Position numbers and translations under genes: made by a program. Positions 1-6,161 of a DNA stretch of 8,240 bases are shown piece by piece. The stretch comes from an uncultured Clostridia bacterium. Its GTDB lineage: Bacteria; Bacillota; Clostridia; Christensenellales; Aristaeellaceae. Every line of letters begins with the position of its first letter. Position 1 is the stretch's first letter. The stretch covers positions 1 through 8,240 of the forward strand of contig CAMMGP010000041.1 in NCBI GenBank assembly GCA_946496415.1, given 5' to 3'. The notes below the pieces were generated by a model. It was given only the letters and a program-made list of their open reading frames with translations, was not told where the DNA came from and ran no database searches.

Positions 1-860
1 CTGTCGAGCAGCTGCGCGTCCGCGGCCACGGTGACGCTCTCCGGCTGGATGGAGATGGAAGTTACCTCGTAACCTTCAGCCGGCGAACCCTGCACCACGT
101 CCTCGATGGCGGTGGAGATGGGCAGTTCGCGCGTGGGATAGACGTCCACGCCCACAGTGATGGAACTGGAAGCGCTGCTCAAAAGCGTTTGCGGGATCTC
201 CTCGCCCGAATAGTCGAGCAGCACGAAGCGCGCCGCGGTGACGTAGGAAGTCTCCCGGTCGGTGACGTCCACATAGACGTAGGCCGAAGCGACGGTCTGC
301 ACCACGCTCGAGGGGCCGCTGATGACCAACTCCTCCGGGTTGAGGCGGTTGATGTTGTACCAGATGTCTTCCTGCTGCTCGCCGCTGATGGCGGCGTTGA
401 CGGGAACGGAACGCGAGTCGTACATCTCAAATTCGAGTTTGACCGACTCGGGCAGTATGCGCGTCACGCGGCCATAGGTGGTGGTGGCCCTGAGCGGCAC
501 TTCCTGCGTGCCCGCCGCGCGCACGCTGGAAAGATCCAGCGTTACCTGAACGTTGTCCGCGTCCGCCAGCGCGTAGCTGGACTGCGGCACCTCCAGCTGC
601 ACGGAAACGCCGTCCAGCGCCTCCGCGGGGTCGCTGGCGAGCGCAAGGCGGTTGGCGTGGAGCGTCGATTCGTTGCTCACATAGGCCGTCAGGCCGTTGA
701 TGTCCTTAGTGCGGGTGATGGAGGGATTCGAGGAGACTACATAACTCCACAGAAGAATAGCCAGCAAAAGCGAGAGCAGCTTTAACCCCAGGTTGTGGGA
801 AAGCGAGCCCCAGAAGGCCTTGCCGAAACGCTTGAGAAGGGTGAGGATCTTATTCTTCAT
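1..860 (-). CDS. cdaR: CdaR, YbbR-domain regulator of diadenylate cyclase (3' end cut by window edge)
   Basis: Membrane-anchored extracytoplasmic protein that binds CdaA and modulates its c-di-AMP synthesis (established for Firmicutes CdaR/YbbR). About 286 residues are visible. A short basic N-terminus is followed by one membrane helix at about residues 24-42 (LGLKLLSLLLAILLWSYVV). After it comes beta-rich sequence fitting about two and a half YbbR repeats, with typical phrases such as VPVNAAISGE, PEELVISGPSSVV and GYEVTSISIQPESVTV. The C-terminus lies beyond position 1. The start is the ATG at 858-860. GGAGG lies 6 nt upstream, whereas the in-frame ATG at 864-866 directly abuts GGAGG and is too close to be used. 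The gene overlaps the end of cdaA by 11 bp, so translational coupling is likely. In many Firmicutes glmM follows this gene; that would lie outside the window. Assignment is firm from topology plus the cdaA neighbour. Confidence 0.93.
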   Translation of the reverse strand, partial: MKNKILTLLKRFGKAFWGSLSHNLGLKLLSLLLAILLWSYVVSSNPSITRTKDINGLTAYVSNESTLHANRLALASDPAEALDGVSVQLEVPQSSYALADADNVQVTLDLSSVRAAGTQEVPLRATTTYGRVTRILPESVKLEFEMYDSRSVPVNAAISGEQQEDIWYNINRLNPEELVISGPSSVVQTVASAYVYVDVTDRETSYVTAARFVLLDYSGEEIPQTLLSSASSSITVGVDVYPTRELPISTAIEDVVQGSPAEGYEVTSISIQPESVTVAADAQLLD

Positions 861-1752
861 CGCCATCCTCCTTTTGCTTTACGGCGCGCGCGCCAAACAG
901 GGAAGAGCGCGAGGACAGCCATGCCGGCGGTAGGTCGTCAGGCATAAACAACTCGGTCAAAAGTATGTTCAGCGATTTGGTGTCCAGATAGCGGGTCAGC
1001 TTGCCGTCGCGCGCCATGGAGATGATGCCCGTTTCCTCAGAAACGATGATGCTCACCGCGTCCGTCGATTCGGTGATGCCGATGGCAGCGCGATGGCGCG
1101 TGCCCAGTTCGCGGGAAAGGGAATGGTCGTCGGTGAGTTGCAGGATGCAGGCCGCGGCCACGATGCGCTCGCCGCGCACGATCACCGCGCCGTCGTGCAA
1201 AGGCGTGTTCGGCTCGAAGATGTTTTCAATCAGCGGCGCGGAGATCTCGCCGTCGATGACGGTGCCGGAATCGATGACGTCCGCCAGCCCCGTGTGCCTT
1301 TCAAAGACGATCAGGGCGCCGATGCGCTTTCTGGACATGTTGTTCAGCGAGCGCACCACTTCCTGCACGAGGTTGTCCACGTCCCGCAGGCGCTGCTTGC
1401 GCGCGGAGGTAAACATGTGGCGCGACCAGTTCGAGCGGCCCAGTTGCTCAAGGCCCCGCCGCAACTCCGGCTGGAACATGATCACCAGCACCAGAAGCCC
1501 CATGCTGATGATCTGCTGGAGCATCCAGTTGAGGGCGTTGAGTTGCAGGGCGTCCGACACCCAGGCGAACACAAGCACCACGGCGATGCCCTTGAACACG
1601 GCGCTGGCGCGGGTGTGGATGAGCAGCTTGATGATGTAATAGATGATCACCGTCATGATCGCCACGTCAAAGACGTTGCGCCAGTCCGGCTGCAAAAAGA
1701 GGTTGGTAAACAAAGCGCCCGCGTCCCGCAAAAAAGAACTGATCTGCGCCAT
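850..1752 (-). CDS. cdaA: CdaA, membrane diadenylate cyclase (c-di-AMP synthase)
   Basis: Condenses two ATP into cyclic di-AMP, a second messenger controlling potassium and osmolyte balance and cell-wall homeostasis. The protein is 300 aa, near the usual 270-300. Three membrane helices lie at about residues 27-45, 54-71 and 76-94. They are followed by the CdaA hallmark FQPELRRGLEQLGR (93-106) and a DisA_N/DAC catalytic domain at about 120-270. The DAC signatures are intact: DGA at 187-189 (in PLHDGAVIV) and RHR at 219-221 (in LGTRHRAAIGITE). The C-terminal tail is short, charged and ends in acidic residues. I prefer the ATG at 1750-1752, which has GGAGG 7 nt upstream. An in-frame ATG at 1756-1758 sits only 1 nt from GGAGG and would add two residues. 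First gene of the cdaA-cdaR operon, with a promoter near 1791-1796. Confidence 0.96.
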   Translation of the reverse strand: MAQISSFLRDAGALFTNLFLQPDWRNVFDVAIMTVIIYYIIKLLIHTRASAVFKGIAVVLVFAWVSDALQLNALNWMLQQIISMGLLVLVIMFQPELRRGLEQLGRSNWSRHMFTSARKQRLRDVDNLVQEVVRSLNNMSRKRIGALIVFERHTGLADVIDSGTVIDGEISAPLIENIFEPNTPLHDGAVIVRGERIVAAACILQLTDDHSLSRELGTRHRAAIGITESTDAVSIIVSEETGIISMARDGKLTRYLDTKSLNILLTELFMPDDLPPAWLSSRSSLFGARAVKQKEDGDEE

Positions 1753-1790
1753 GCACATACCTCCCTCGAATTTAGCGGTACCCGTCTTCT

Positions 1791-1819
1791 ATTATAATAC
1801 AAAACCGGCGCAAAACACA
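1791..1819 (-). promoter_or_regulatory. Probable promoter of cdaA-cdaR
   Basis: Read on the minus strand, a perfect TATAAT -10 box occupies 1796 down to 1791. Transcription would start near 1784, about 32 nt before the cdaA ATG. The -35 is weak: TGTGTT lies 17 nt upstream (1819-1814). No terminator or riboswitch-like fold was recognised in the leader. Confidence 0.55.
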
Positions 1820-1902
1820 GGCATTTTTCGCAAAAGTCCAGTTTTTTTCTAACCAGCGGCGCGCATCGGAAAATATTCCTACCGCCGGAAAAAAACCTCG
1901 CC

Positions 1903-1931
1903 TTGCGCTTTGACGCCGGGAATGGTATAAT
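1903..1931 (+). promoter_or_regulatory. Extended -10 promoter for the nucleotidase-epimerase unit
   Basis: A perfect extended -10 element, TGGTATAAT, spans 1923-1931. A partial -35, TTGCGC (1903-1908), lies at 17-nt spacing. The predicted start site near 1938 gives a leader of about 40 nt. The upstream in-frame TTG at 1931 overlaps the last base of the -10 box, so it cannot be the translation start. This supports the TTG at 1979. Confidence 0.7.
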
Positions 1932-1978
1932 TGTTCCATACGAAGGGCAAAACGCGCCCATTTTTTGGAGGCAAGCAC

Positions 1979-2557
1979 TTGCAGCACCACTTTTACGCCT
2001 ACATGGCCCGCATGAAACTCATCAAGCGCTGGGGCCTGCGCCACAATACCCGAGAGGAGAACGATCAGGAGCATTCCCTGCAGGTGGCGATGATCGCCCA
2101 TGCCCTGGCGATATACAAAAACCGCCGCTATGGGGGAAATGTCGATGTGGAAAAGGTGCTGCTCTATGCCCTCTACCACGAGGCCGCCGAGGTCATCACC
2201 GGAGATCTCGCCTCGCCGATCAAATACTTCAACCCCGGCATCCGCGACGCCTATAAGGAAATCGAGCGCATGGCCTCGGAAAAGCTGCTGGACTATCTGC
2301 CCGCGGATTTTCAGGAAGATTTCCGGGAACTGCTCTTTCCCGACGAGGAGAGTTACGAATGGCGCATCGTCAAGGCTGCCGATCGCATCAGCGCCTACGT
2401 CAAGTGTCTGGAGGAATACGGGTTTGGCAACCGTGAATTCCTCACCGCGCAGGAGAACGTCCGCGCCTCCGTCTCGCAGATGAACATGCCCGAGGCCGAG
2501 GATTTTATGCGGGAATTCGCGCCGAGCTTCATGCTGCCGCTCGACGCTTTGAACTAA
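1979..2557 (+). CDS. yfbR: YfbR-like HD-domain 5'-nucleotidase (HD motif reads His-Glu)
   Basis: Homologue of E. coli YfbR, a cytoplasmic metal-dependent phosphohydrolase that converts deoxyribonucleoside 5'-monophosphates to nucleosides. The 192-aa protein aligns almost end to end from memory with the 199-aa E. coli protein: RWGLRHNTREEN (17-28), EHSLQVAMIAHALA (31-44), GDLASPIKYFN (75-85), KAADRISAYVKCLEE (133-147) and FAPSFMLPLD near the end. Metal-site equivalents are His32, His67 and Asp135. The Asp of the defining His-Asp pair is Glu68 here (YHEAAEV against E. coli YHDASEV). The general acid/base glutamate is kept (Glu71). The start is a TTG with GGAGG (1967-1971) 7 nt upstream; the next in-frame ATG lies inside the conserved N-terminus. 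The stop is 15 nt before the epimerase gene, so the two are probably co-transcribed. The family call is firm. Activity and substrate are inferred, and the Glu substitution lowers certainty about catalysis. Confidence 0.88.
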   Translation: MQHHFYAYMARMKLIKRWGLRHNTREENDQEHSLQVAMIAHALAIYKNRRYGGNVDVEKVLLYALYHEAAEVITGDLASPIKYFNPGIRDAYKEIERMASEKLLDYLPADFQEDFRELLFPDEESYEWRIVKAADRISAYVKCLEEYGFGNREFLTAQENVRASVSQMNMPEAEDFMREFAPSFMLPLDALN

Positions 2558-2572
2558 AAGGAGGGAATACCC

Positions 2573-3265
2573 ATGTACCGCAAGCTGAAGGAGCGCGTCT
2601 ACGAAGCCAACATGGAACTGTTTCACCGCAAGTTGATCGTCTACACCTGGGGCAATGTCTCCGAGGTGGACCGCGAAAAAGGCGTCATGGCCATCAAGCC
2701 CAGCGGCGTGCCCTATGAGGATCTCAAGCCGGAGATGATGGTCATCCAGTCGCTGGAGACGGGCGAAGTGCTCTCCGAGGGCTACCGTCCCTCCACGGAC
2801 GCGCCCACCCATCTGGCCATCTACCGCGCCTTTGAGGAAGTTGGCGGCATGGTGCACACCCACTCCACCTGCGCCACCGCCTGGGCGCAGGCGGGCCTTG
2901 CCATTCCCTGCATGGGCACCACCCACGCCGACTACTTCCACGGCGATATCCCCGTCACCCGCTTTTTGACCCCCGAGGAAACCGAGGAGGACTACGAGGG
3001 CAACACCGGCAAGGTCATCATCGAGGCCTTCCAGGGCAAGAACCCCATGCATACCCCCGGCGTGCTGGCCAATGGCCACGGCCCCTTCACCTGGGGCAAG
3101 AACGGCGCCGACGCCGTTTACAACGCCGTGGTGCTCGAGGAACTGTCCAAAATGGCGCTGATGACGCGCGCGCTCAACCCCGCCGCGGGCGAACTGCCGC
3201 ATCACATCAGCGACAAGCATTTCCTGCGCAAGCATGGCCCGAACGCCTATTATGGGCAAAACTAG
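2573..3265 (+). CDS. araD: L-ribulose-5-phosphate 4-epimerase (AraD)
   Basis: Class II aldolase-fold, zinc-dependent enzyme interconverting L-ribulose 5-phosphate and D-xylulose 5-phosphate, feeding pentoses into the pentose phosphate pathway. It has 230 aa (E. coli AraD 231) with the same numbering over most of its length. Zinc ligands are Asp76, His95, His97 and His169, in PSTDAPTH, VHTHS and NGHGPFTWGKN. The catalytic pair is Asp120 (GTTHADYF) and Tyr227 (AYYGQ). The phosphate-binding TWGNVS (25-30) and KPSG (42-45) segments and the terminal DKHFLRKHG are intact. AGGAGGG lies 7 nt before the ATG. It is the second gene after the YfbR-like gene, and the unit ends at the terminator 3370-3403. 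No araA, araB or sugar transporter lies in the window, so the physiological substrate (L-arabinose, L-ascorbate or another pentulose phosphate) cannot be fixed. AraD, UlaF and SgbE are close paralogues; the zinc and catalytic residues do not separate them. Confidence 0.93.
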   Translation: MYRKLKERVYEANMELFHRKLIVYTWGNVSEVDREKGVMAIKPSGVPYEDLKPEMMVIQSLETGEVLSEGYRPSTDAPTHLAIYRAFEEVGGMVHTHSTCATAWAQAGLAIPCMGTTHADYFHGDIPVTRFLTPEETEEDYEGNTGKVIIEAFQGKNPMHTPGVLANGHGPFTWGKNGADAVYNAVVLEELSKMALMTRALNPAAGELPHHISDKHFLRKHGPNAYYGQN

Positions 3266-3369
3266 GGCGCGGCGCGGGGATTCATAACCTGTTTTTGACA
3301 ATTTACGCCCCCTGGTTTTGGAAGCTTGCGCAAATTGCTTTAGAACCAGCCGCCGCAAATTGGCTTCGT

Positions 3370-3403
3370 CGGGAACCTGCTGAAAAAGCGGGTTTCCGTT
3401 TTT
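3370..3403 (+). terminator. Rho-independent terminator of the nucleotidase-epimerase unit
   Basis: An 11-bp stem pairs 3370-3380 (CGGGAACCTGC) with 3388-3398 (GCGGGTTTCCG). It contains two G-U wobbles and closes a 7-nt loop (TGAAAAA). Five T residues follow directly (3399-3403). It lies about 105 nt after the araD stop and upstream of the next promoter. The stretch 3266-3369 shows no credible gene. Confidence 0.7.
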
Positions 3404-3457
3404 GCGCGCTCGGCAAAGGGACGAAAGCGCCCAAAGGCATTTTGGCGATTGCGCGAA

Positions 3458-3486
3458 TGGCGCGTTCGTTACAAATTTGTTATAAT
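3458..3486 (+). promoter_or_regulatory. Extended -10 promoter of the sugar-ABC ATPase gene, with a 10-bp palindrome
   Basis: The extended -10 TGTTATAAT occupies 3478-3486. The -35 position 17 nt upstream (TGGCGC, 3458-3463) is poor. The perfect palindrome ACAAATTTGT (3471-3480) abuts the -10 box and could be an operator, though it may be chance in AT-rich promoter DNA. Predicted transcription starts near 3493, giving a leader of about 46 nt with AGGAGG at 3524-3529. Confidence 0.65.
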
Positions 3487-3538
3487 AAAAGCGCACTGGA
3501 TGTTGCTGTGAAACGATGCGTAAAGGAGGTCAGAACGC

Positions 3539-4663
3539 ATGGCAAGCCTGTCGCTGCGCAATATTTGGAAGGTCTATCCGGGCGACGTCACTGCTGTCAA
3601 GGATTTTAATCTGGAGATCGAGGATAAGGAATTCGTGGTGCTGGTCGGCCCCTCGGGCTGCGGCAAGTCCACCACGCTGCGCATGGTCGCCGGCCTGGAG
3701 GAGATCAGCAAAGGCGAATTGTATATCGACGGCAAACTGGTCAACAACGTGCTGCCCAAGGACCGCGACATCGCCATGGTGTTTCAAAGCTATGCCCTTT
3801 ATCCGCACATGACGGTCTACAACAATATGGCCTTCGCCCTCAAATTGCGCAAGACGCCCAAGGCGGAGATCGACCGCCGCGTGCGCGAGGCGGCGAAGAT
3901 CCTCAGCATCGAGCAGCTTCTCAACCGCAAGCCCGCCGCGCTTTCCGGCGGCCAGCGCCAGCGCGTGGCCCTGGGCCGCGCCATCGTGCGCGAGCCGAAG
4001 GTGTTTTTGATGGACGAGCCTCTGTCCAACCTGGACGCCAAACTGCGCGTGCAGATGCGCACGGAGATTACCAAGCTGCACAAGCGCCTCCAGACCACTT
4101 TCATCTACGTCACCCACGATCAGACTGAGGCCATGACCATGGGCACGCGCATCGTGCTGATGAAGGATGGCGTCATGCAACAGAACGATACGCCGCAGAA
4201 TCTCTACGATTTCCCGGAGAATCTCTTCGTGGCCGGCTTTATCGGCACGCCGCAGATGAACATTTTCCGCGTCAAATTGGAAAAGGGCGTTGACGGCGTT
4301 TACGCCGTGTTCGGCGAAAACCGCATCAAGGTGCCCGCGGGCAAATTGCAGCGCTTTACCTCGGACAGCTACATCGGCCGCGAGGTCTACATGGGCGTGC
4401 GCCCGGAGAACATCCACGACGAACAGGCCTTCCTCGCCGCCTCGCCGGACAGCATCATCGACGTCTCTGTGGAGATCGTCGAGTTGATGGGTTCGGAGAC
4501 GTATCTCTACCTCTCCACCTCCGGCAAGTCGGATAATATCATCGCCCGCGTCGATCCGCGTTCCCCGGCCCGCGCCGGCGACAAGATCCCCGTGGCGCTG
4601 GATGCCAACCGCCTGCACTTCTTTGATATCGAAACGGAAAAGACCATTTTGAATCGCGTCTGA
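3539..4663 (+). CDS. ugpC: Carbohydrate ABC-importer ATPase, UgpC/MsmX/MalK family
   Basis: Cytoplasmic ATP-hydrolysing subunit that powers carbohydrate importers of the CUT1 type. All ATPase motifs are intact: Walker A GPSGCGKST (37-45), Q-loop Gln83 in FQSYALYPHM, signature LSGGQRQRV (135-143), Walker B VFLMDEP (155-161) with Glu160, D-loop SNLDAKLR (163-170) and switch His193 in THDQTEA. The C-terminal third (about 235-374) is the regulatory OB/TOBE region, including GVRPENIH and the terminal HFFDIET segment. Its 374 aa is the normal length. The ATG has AGGAGG 9 nt upstream. The gene is monocistronic, with promoter 3458-3486 before it and terminator 4696-4744 after it, and no permease or solute-binding gene alongside. 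Known stand-alone members (MsmX in Bacillus, MsmK in Streptococcus) serve several importers, and the same sharing is inferred here. The transported sugar cannot be told from sequence. Confidence 0.95.
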   Translation: MASLSLRNIWKVYPGDVTAVKDFNLEIEDKEFVVLVGPSGCGKSTTLRMVAGLEEISKGELYIDGKLVNNVLPKDRDIAMVFQSYALYPHMTVYNNMAFALKLRKTPKAEIDRRVREAAKILSIEQLLNRKPAALSGGQRQRVALGRAIVREPKVFLMDEPLSNLDAKLRVQMRTEITKLHKRLQTTFIYVTHDQTEAMTMGTRIVLMKDGVMQQNDTPQNLYDFPENLFVAGFIGTPQMNIFRVKLEKGVDGVYAVFGENRIKVPAGKLQRFTSDSYIGREVYMGVRPENIHDEQAFLAASPDSIIDVSVEIVELMGSETYLYLSTSGKSDNIIARVDPRSPARAGDKIPVALDANRLHFFDIETEKTILNRV

Positions 4664-4695
4664 TACGGCGAGGAGCGCTGGCAAGACCCACAAAC

Positions 4696-4744
4696 GCAAG
4701 AATTGCCCTGAGAAACAAACGATCAGCGGCAATTCTTGCTTTTT
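4696..4744 (+). terminator. Rho-independent terminator after the sugar-ABC ATPase gene
   Basis: A perfect 12-bp stem pairs GCAAGAATTGCC (4696-4707) with GGCAATTCTTGC (4728-4739), followed by TTTTT (4740-4744). CTGA (4708-4711) and TCAG (4723-4726) can extend the stem past a single bulged C. It lies 33 nt after the stop. Read from the other strand, the hairpin is followed only by GTTTG, so it is at best a weak terminator for the convergent antiporter gene. Confidence 0.88.
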
Positions 4745-4770
4745 CAGGCGCGCGGCCGTCCGGATCTCTT

Positions 4771-6042
4771 TTACGGATGCGCCGGCCCTGTGCGCAATGC
4801 GTCGCCTCGCTCTTCTTTCGCAACTTTGTCAACTTCTTTCTCTGCCGGCTTCAGCGCTCCGGCCAGGTGCAGCGCGAGTTTTGCCAGCCCTGGCCCGGCG
4901 ATCTCATAGAGCACGGCCGAGGAGAGCACGATGGTGTTGAGCAGACTGCCCATCTCCGGCGGCAGCATGCGCTCGCCCAGCGCCGCCAGGCCGATGGATA
5001 CGCCCGCCTGCGGCGTCAGCGCCAGCCCCAGATAGCGGCGCACACTTTTGTCCTCGCCCGTCAGCAGCGCCCCCGCCGTCGCCCCTGCGTACTTGCCGAG
5101 TATGCGCACGAAGAAATAACTCACGCCGATGACGCCCGCCGTCTTCAGCGCCGGCACATTAAGCCGCATGCCGGAAACGACGAAGAAAAACGTCAGCACC
5201 GGCGGTGTGAAGCGCTCCACCGCCTTGAACAGCGCTTCGCCCTTGCGGGAGATATTGGCGTGTACCATGCCCAGCGCCATGCAGGCAAGCAGCGGCGATA
5301 TGTCCACGGCGGCGCAGAGCCCGGAGAGCGTCAAAAGCAGGATCACTACCATCAGCAGGCGGTTGTAGCGCGACGTCACGCGCCTTTCGCCCCACTTGAG
5401 CAGAAACGCCATGCCCGCGCCCAGGGCCACCGCCGCGATGTTGTAGGCGATGGGAAGGAGGATGCTCGCCGCGTCCGCCTTGCCCGCCGAACCGGCGATC
5501 TGGCTGATCGTGGCGCAAACGCTGAAGGCCAGCAGCGCCACCGCGTCGTCCAGCGCCACCACCTGCAAAATGGTATCCACAAAGTGCCCCTTGGCCTTGT
5601 ATTGGCGGATGGTCATCAGCGTCGAAGCCGGAGCGGTCGCCGCGCCCACCGCCCCCAGCAGCAGCGCAAACGAAAGGGGCAGATGGAAAACCAGCAGCAT
5701 CACCGCCGAGATGGCCGCCGCCGCGGTCAGCGATTCCAGCGCCGTGACGATCAGCACCCGCGCCCCGCTCTTTTTCAGCGTTTCCCACTTGAAGTAGCGC
5801 CCCACGCCAAAGGCGATGAAGGAAAGCGCCACGTCGGTGACGAAGCCCATGCTCTCCACCATTTCGGCGTCGATCCATTTCAGCCCGCAGGGGCCGATGA
5901 GTATGCCCGCCACGATGTATGCGGTGACATTGGGAAGCTTCAGCCGCTTCGTCAACCGGCTGAGCAGGAAGGCCGACAGGAGCATTACCGCCAGTTCGAG
6001 GATGACCAGAGATGTGTGGTTGACGTGCAACGCAAGCGCCAT
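4771..6042 (-). CDS. CPA2-family cation:proton antiporter (Na+ or K+/H+ exchanger)
   Basis: Integral membrane protein of the Na_H_Exchanger family, 423 aa, with about 12 hydrophobic helices almost filling the chain. Recognisable elements are LPNVTAYIVAGILIGPCGL (36-54, the second helix), the ATAPAST crossing (135-141) and the paired aspartates Asp165-Asp166 in VVALDDAVALL. Such a pair is the proton/cation site in electrogenic CPA2 members such as NapA. The tail after the last helix is short, charged and Lys/Glu-rich. There is no RCK/TrkA-N domain, unlike KefB/KefC or c-di-AMP-binding CpaA. The start is the ATG at 6042. The reading frame stays open far upstream, antisense to lysR, but has no membrane or family similarity there. 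The SD is weak (AAAGGCGGGA). The gene is divergent from lysR with interlocked promoters, so LysR control is likely. The ion carried (Na+, K+ or other) cannot be decided. Confidence 0.92.
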   Translation of the reverse strand: MALALHVNHTSLVILELAVMLLSAFLLSRLTKRLKLPNVTAYIVAGILIGPCGLKWIDAEMVESMGFVTDVALSFIAFGVGRYFKWETLKKSGARVLIVTALESLTAAAAISAVMLLVFHLPLSFALLLGAVGAATAPASTLMTIRQYKAKGHFVDTILQVVALDDAVALLAFSVCATISQIAGSAGKADAASILLPIAYNIAAVALGAGMAFLLKWGERRVTSRYNRLLMVVILLLTLSGLCAAVDISPLLACMALGMVHANISRKGEALFKAVERFTPPVLTFFFVVSGMRLNVPALKTAGVIGVSYFFVRILGKYAGATAGALLTGEDKSVRRYLGLALTPQAGVSIGLAALGERMLPPEMGSLLNTIVLSSAVLYEIAGPGLAKLALHLAGALKPAEKEVDKVAKEERGDALRTGPAHP

Positions 6043-6061
6043 GGATATCCCGCCTTTCCGC

Positions 6062-6108
6062 GCGGGCCGCGCCCGCTTTGTCTCCGGGAACTGCCGGCCG
6101 CTCCCGGA
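6062..6108 (-). promoter_or_regulatory. Two hairpins in the 5' leader of the antiporter mRNA
   Basis: Within the predicted leader of about 67 nt, two perfect inverted repeats occur. The first is TCCGGGA/TCCCGGA (7 bp, 6083-6089 with 6102-6108, 12-nt loop). The second is GCGGGC/GCCCGC (6 bp, 6062-6067 with 6071-6076, 3-nt loop), just upstream of the weak ribosome binding site. GC-rich DNA makes small hairpins common, so function is unproven. No T-tract follows either, so neither is a terminator. Confidence 0.4.
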
Positions 6109-6112
6109 TGGC

Positions 6113-6141
6113 TTGATTCTAGGCCGGAAACGTGATAAAAT
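6113..6141 (+). promoter_or_regulatory. Promoter of the lysR gene
   Basis: TTGATT (6113-6118), a 17-nt spacer and TAAAAT (6136-6141), preceded by an extended -10 TG at 6133-6134. Predicted start is near 6148, about 57 nt before the ATG. Each hexamer overlaps the opposite-strand promoter of the antiporter. The 11-bp dyad TGATAAAATCA (6133-6143) covers the -10 box and is a candidate regulator contact. Confidence 0.72.
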
Positions 6142-6144
6142 CAA
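6116..6144 (-). promoter_or_regulatory. Promoter of the antiporter gene, superimposed on the lysR promoter
   Basis: On the minus strand the -35 is TTGATT (6144-6139), the spacer 17 nt and the -10 TAGAAT (6121-6116). Predicted start is near 6109. Its -35 overlaps the lysR -10 and its -10 overlaps the lysR -35. The two promoters are mirror images about 6128.5. Confidence 0.68.
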
Positions 6145-6161
6145 ATCAAACTTTTTGTGCG

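Noticed and set aside
1759..1978. Possible riboswitch or small RNA between cdaA and the nucleotidase gene
   Set aside because: Beyond the two promoters and a GGAAAATATTCC mini-palindrome (1868-1879), I found no extended pairing, no known aptamer signature and no terminator-antiterminator pair.
1772..3496. A 574-codon minus-strand open frame opposite the nucleotidase and epimerase genes
   Set aside because: It is the reverse complement of two clearly recognised enzymes and has composition typical of an antisense frame (Gly/Val/His/Asp-rich), with no recognisable domain.
3494..3530. Possible catabolite-response (cre) site in the leader of the sugar-ABC ATPase gene (TGTGAAACGATGCG)
   Set aside because: The TG, AA and CG positions do not line up with the cre consensus spacing, so it is not a credible CcpA site.
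3295..3609. A 104-codon open frame spanning the ATPase promoter and running into the ATPase gene
   Set aside because: It would read through a terminator hairpin and a promoter, overlaps the real gene in another frame and has no ribosome binding site or recognisable motif.
4777..6135. A 452-codon plus-strand open frame opposite the antiporter
   Set aside because: Arg/His/Gln-rich shadow frame of a membrane protein gene. It starts in the convergent intergenic region without an SD.
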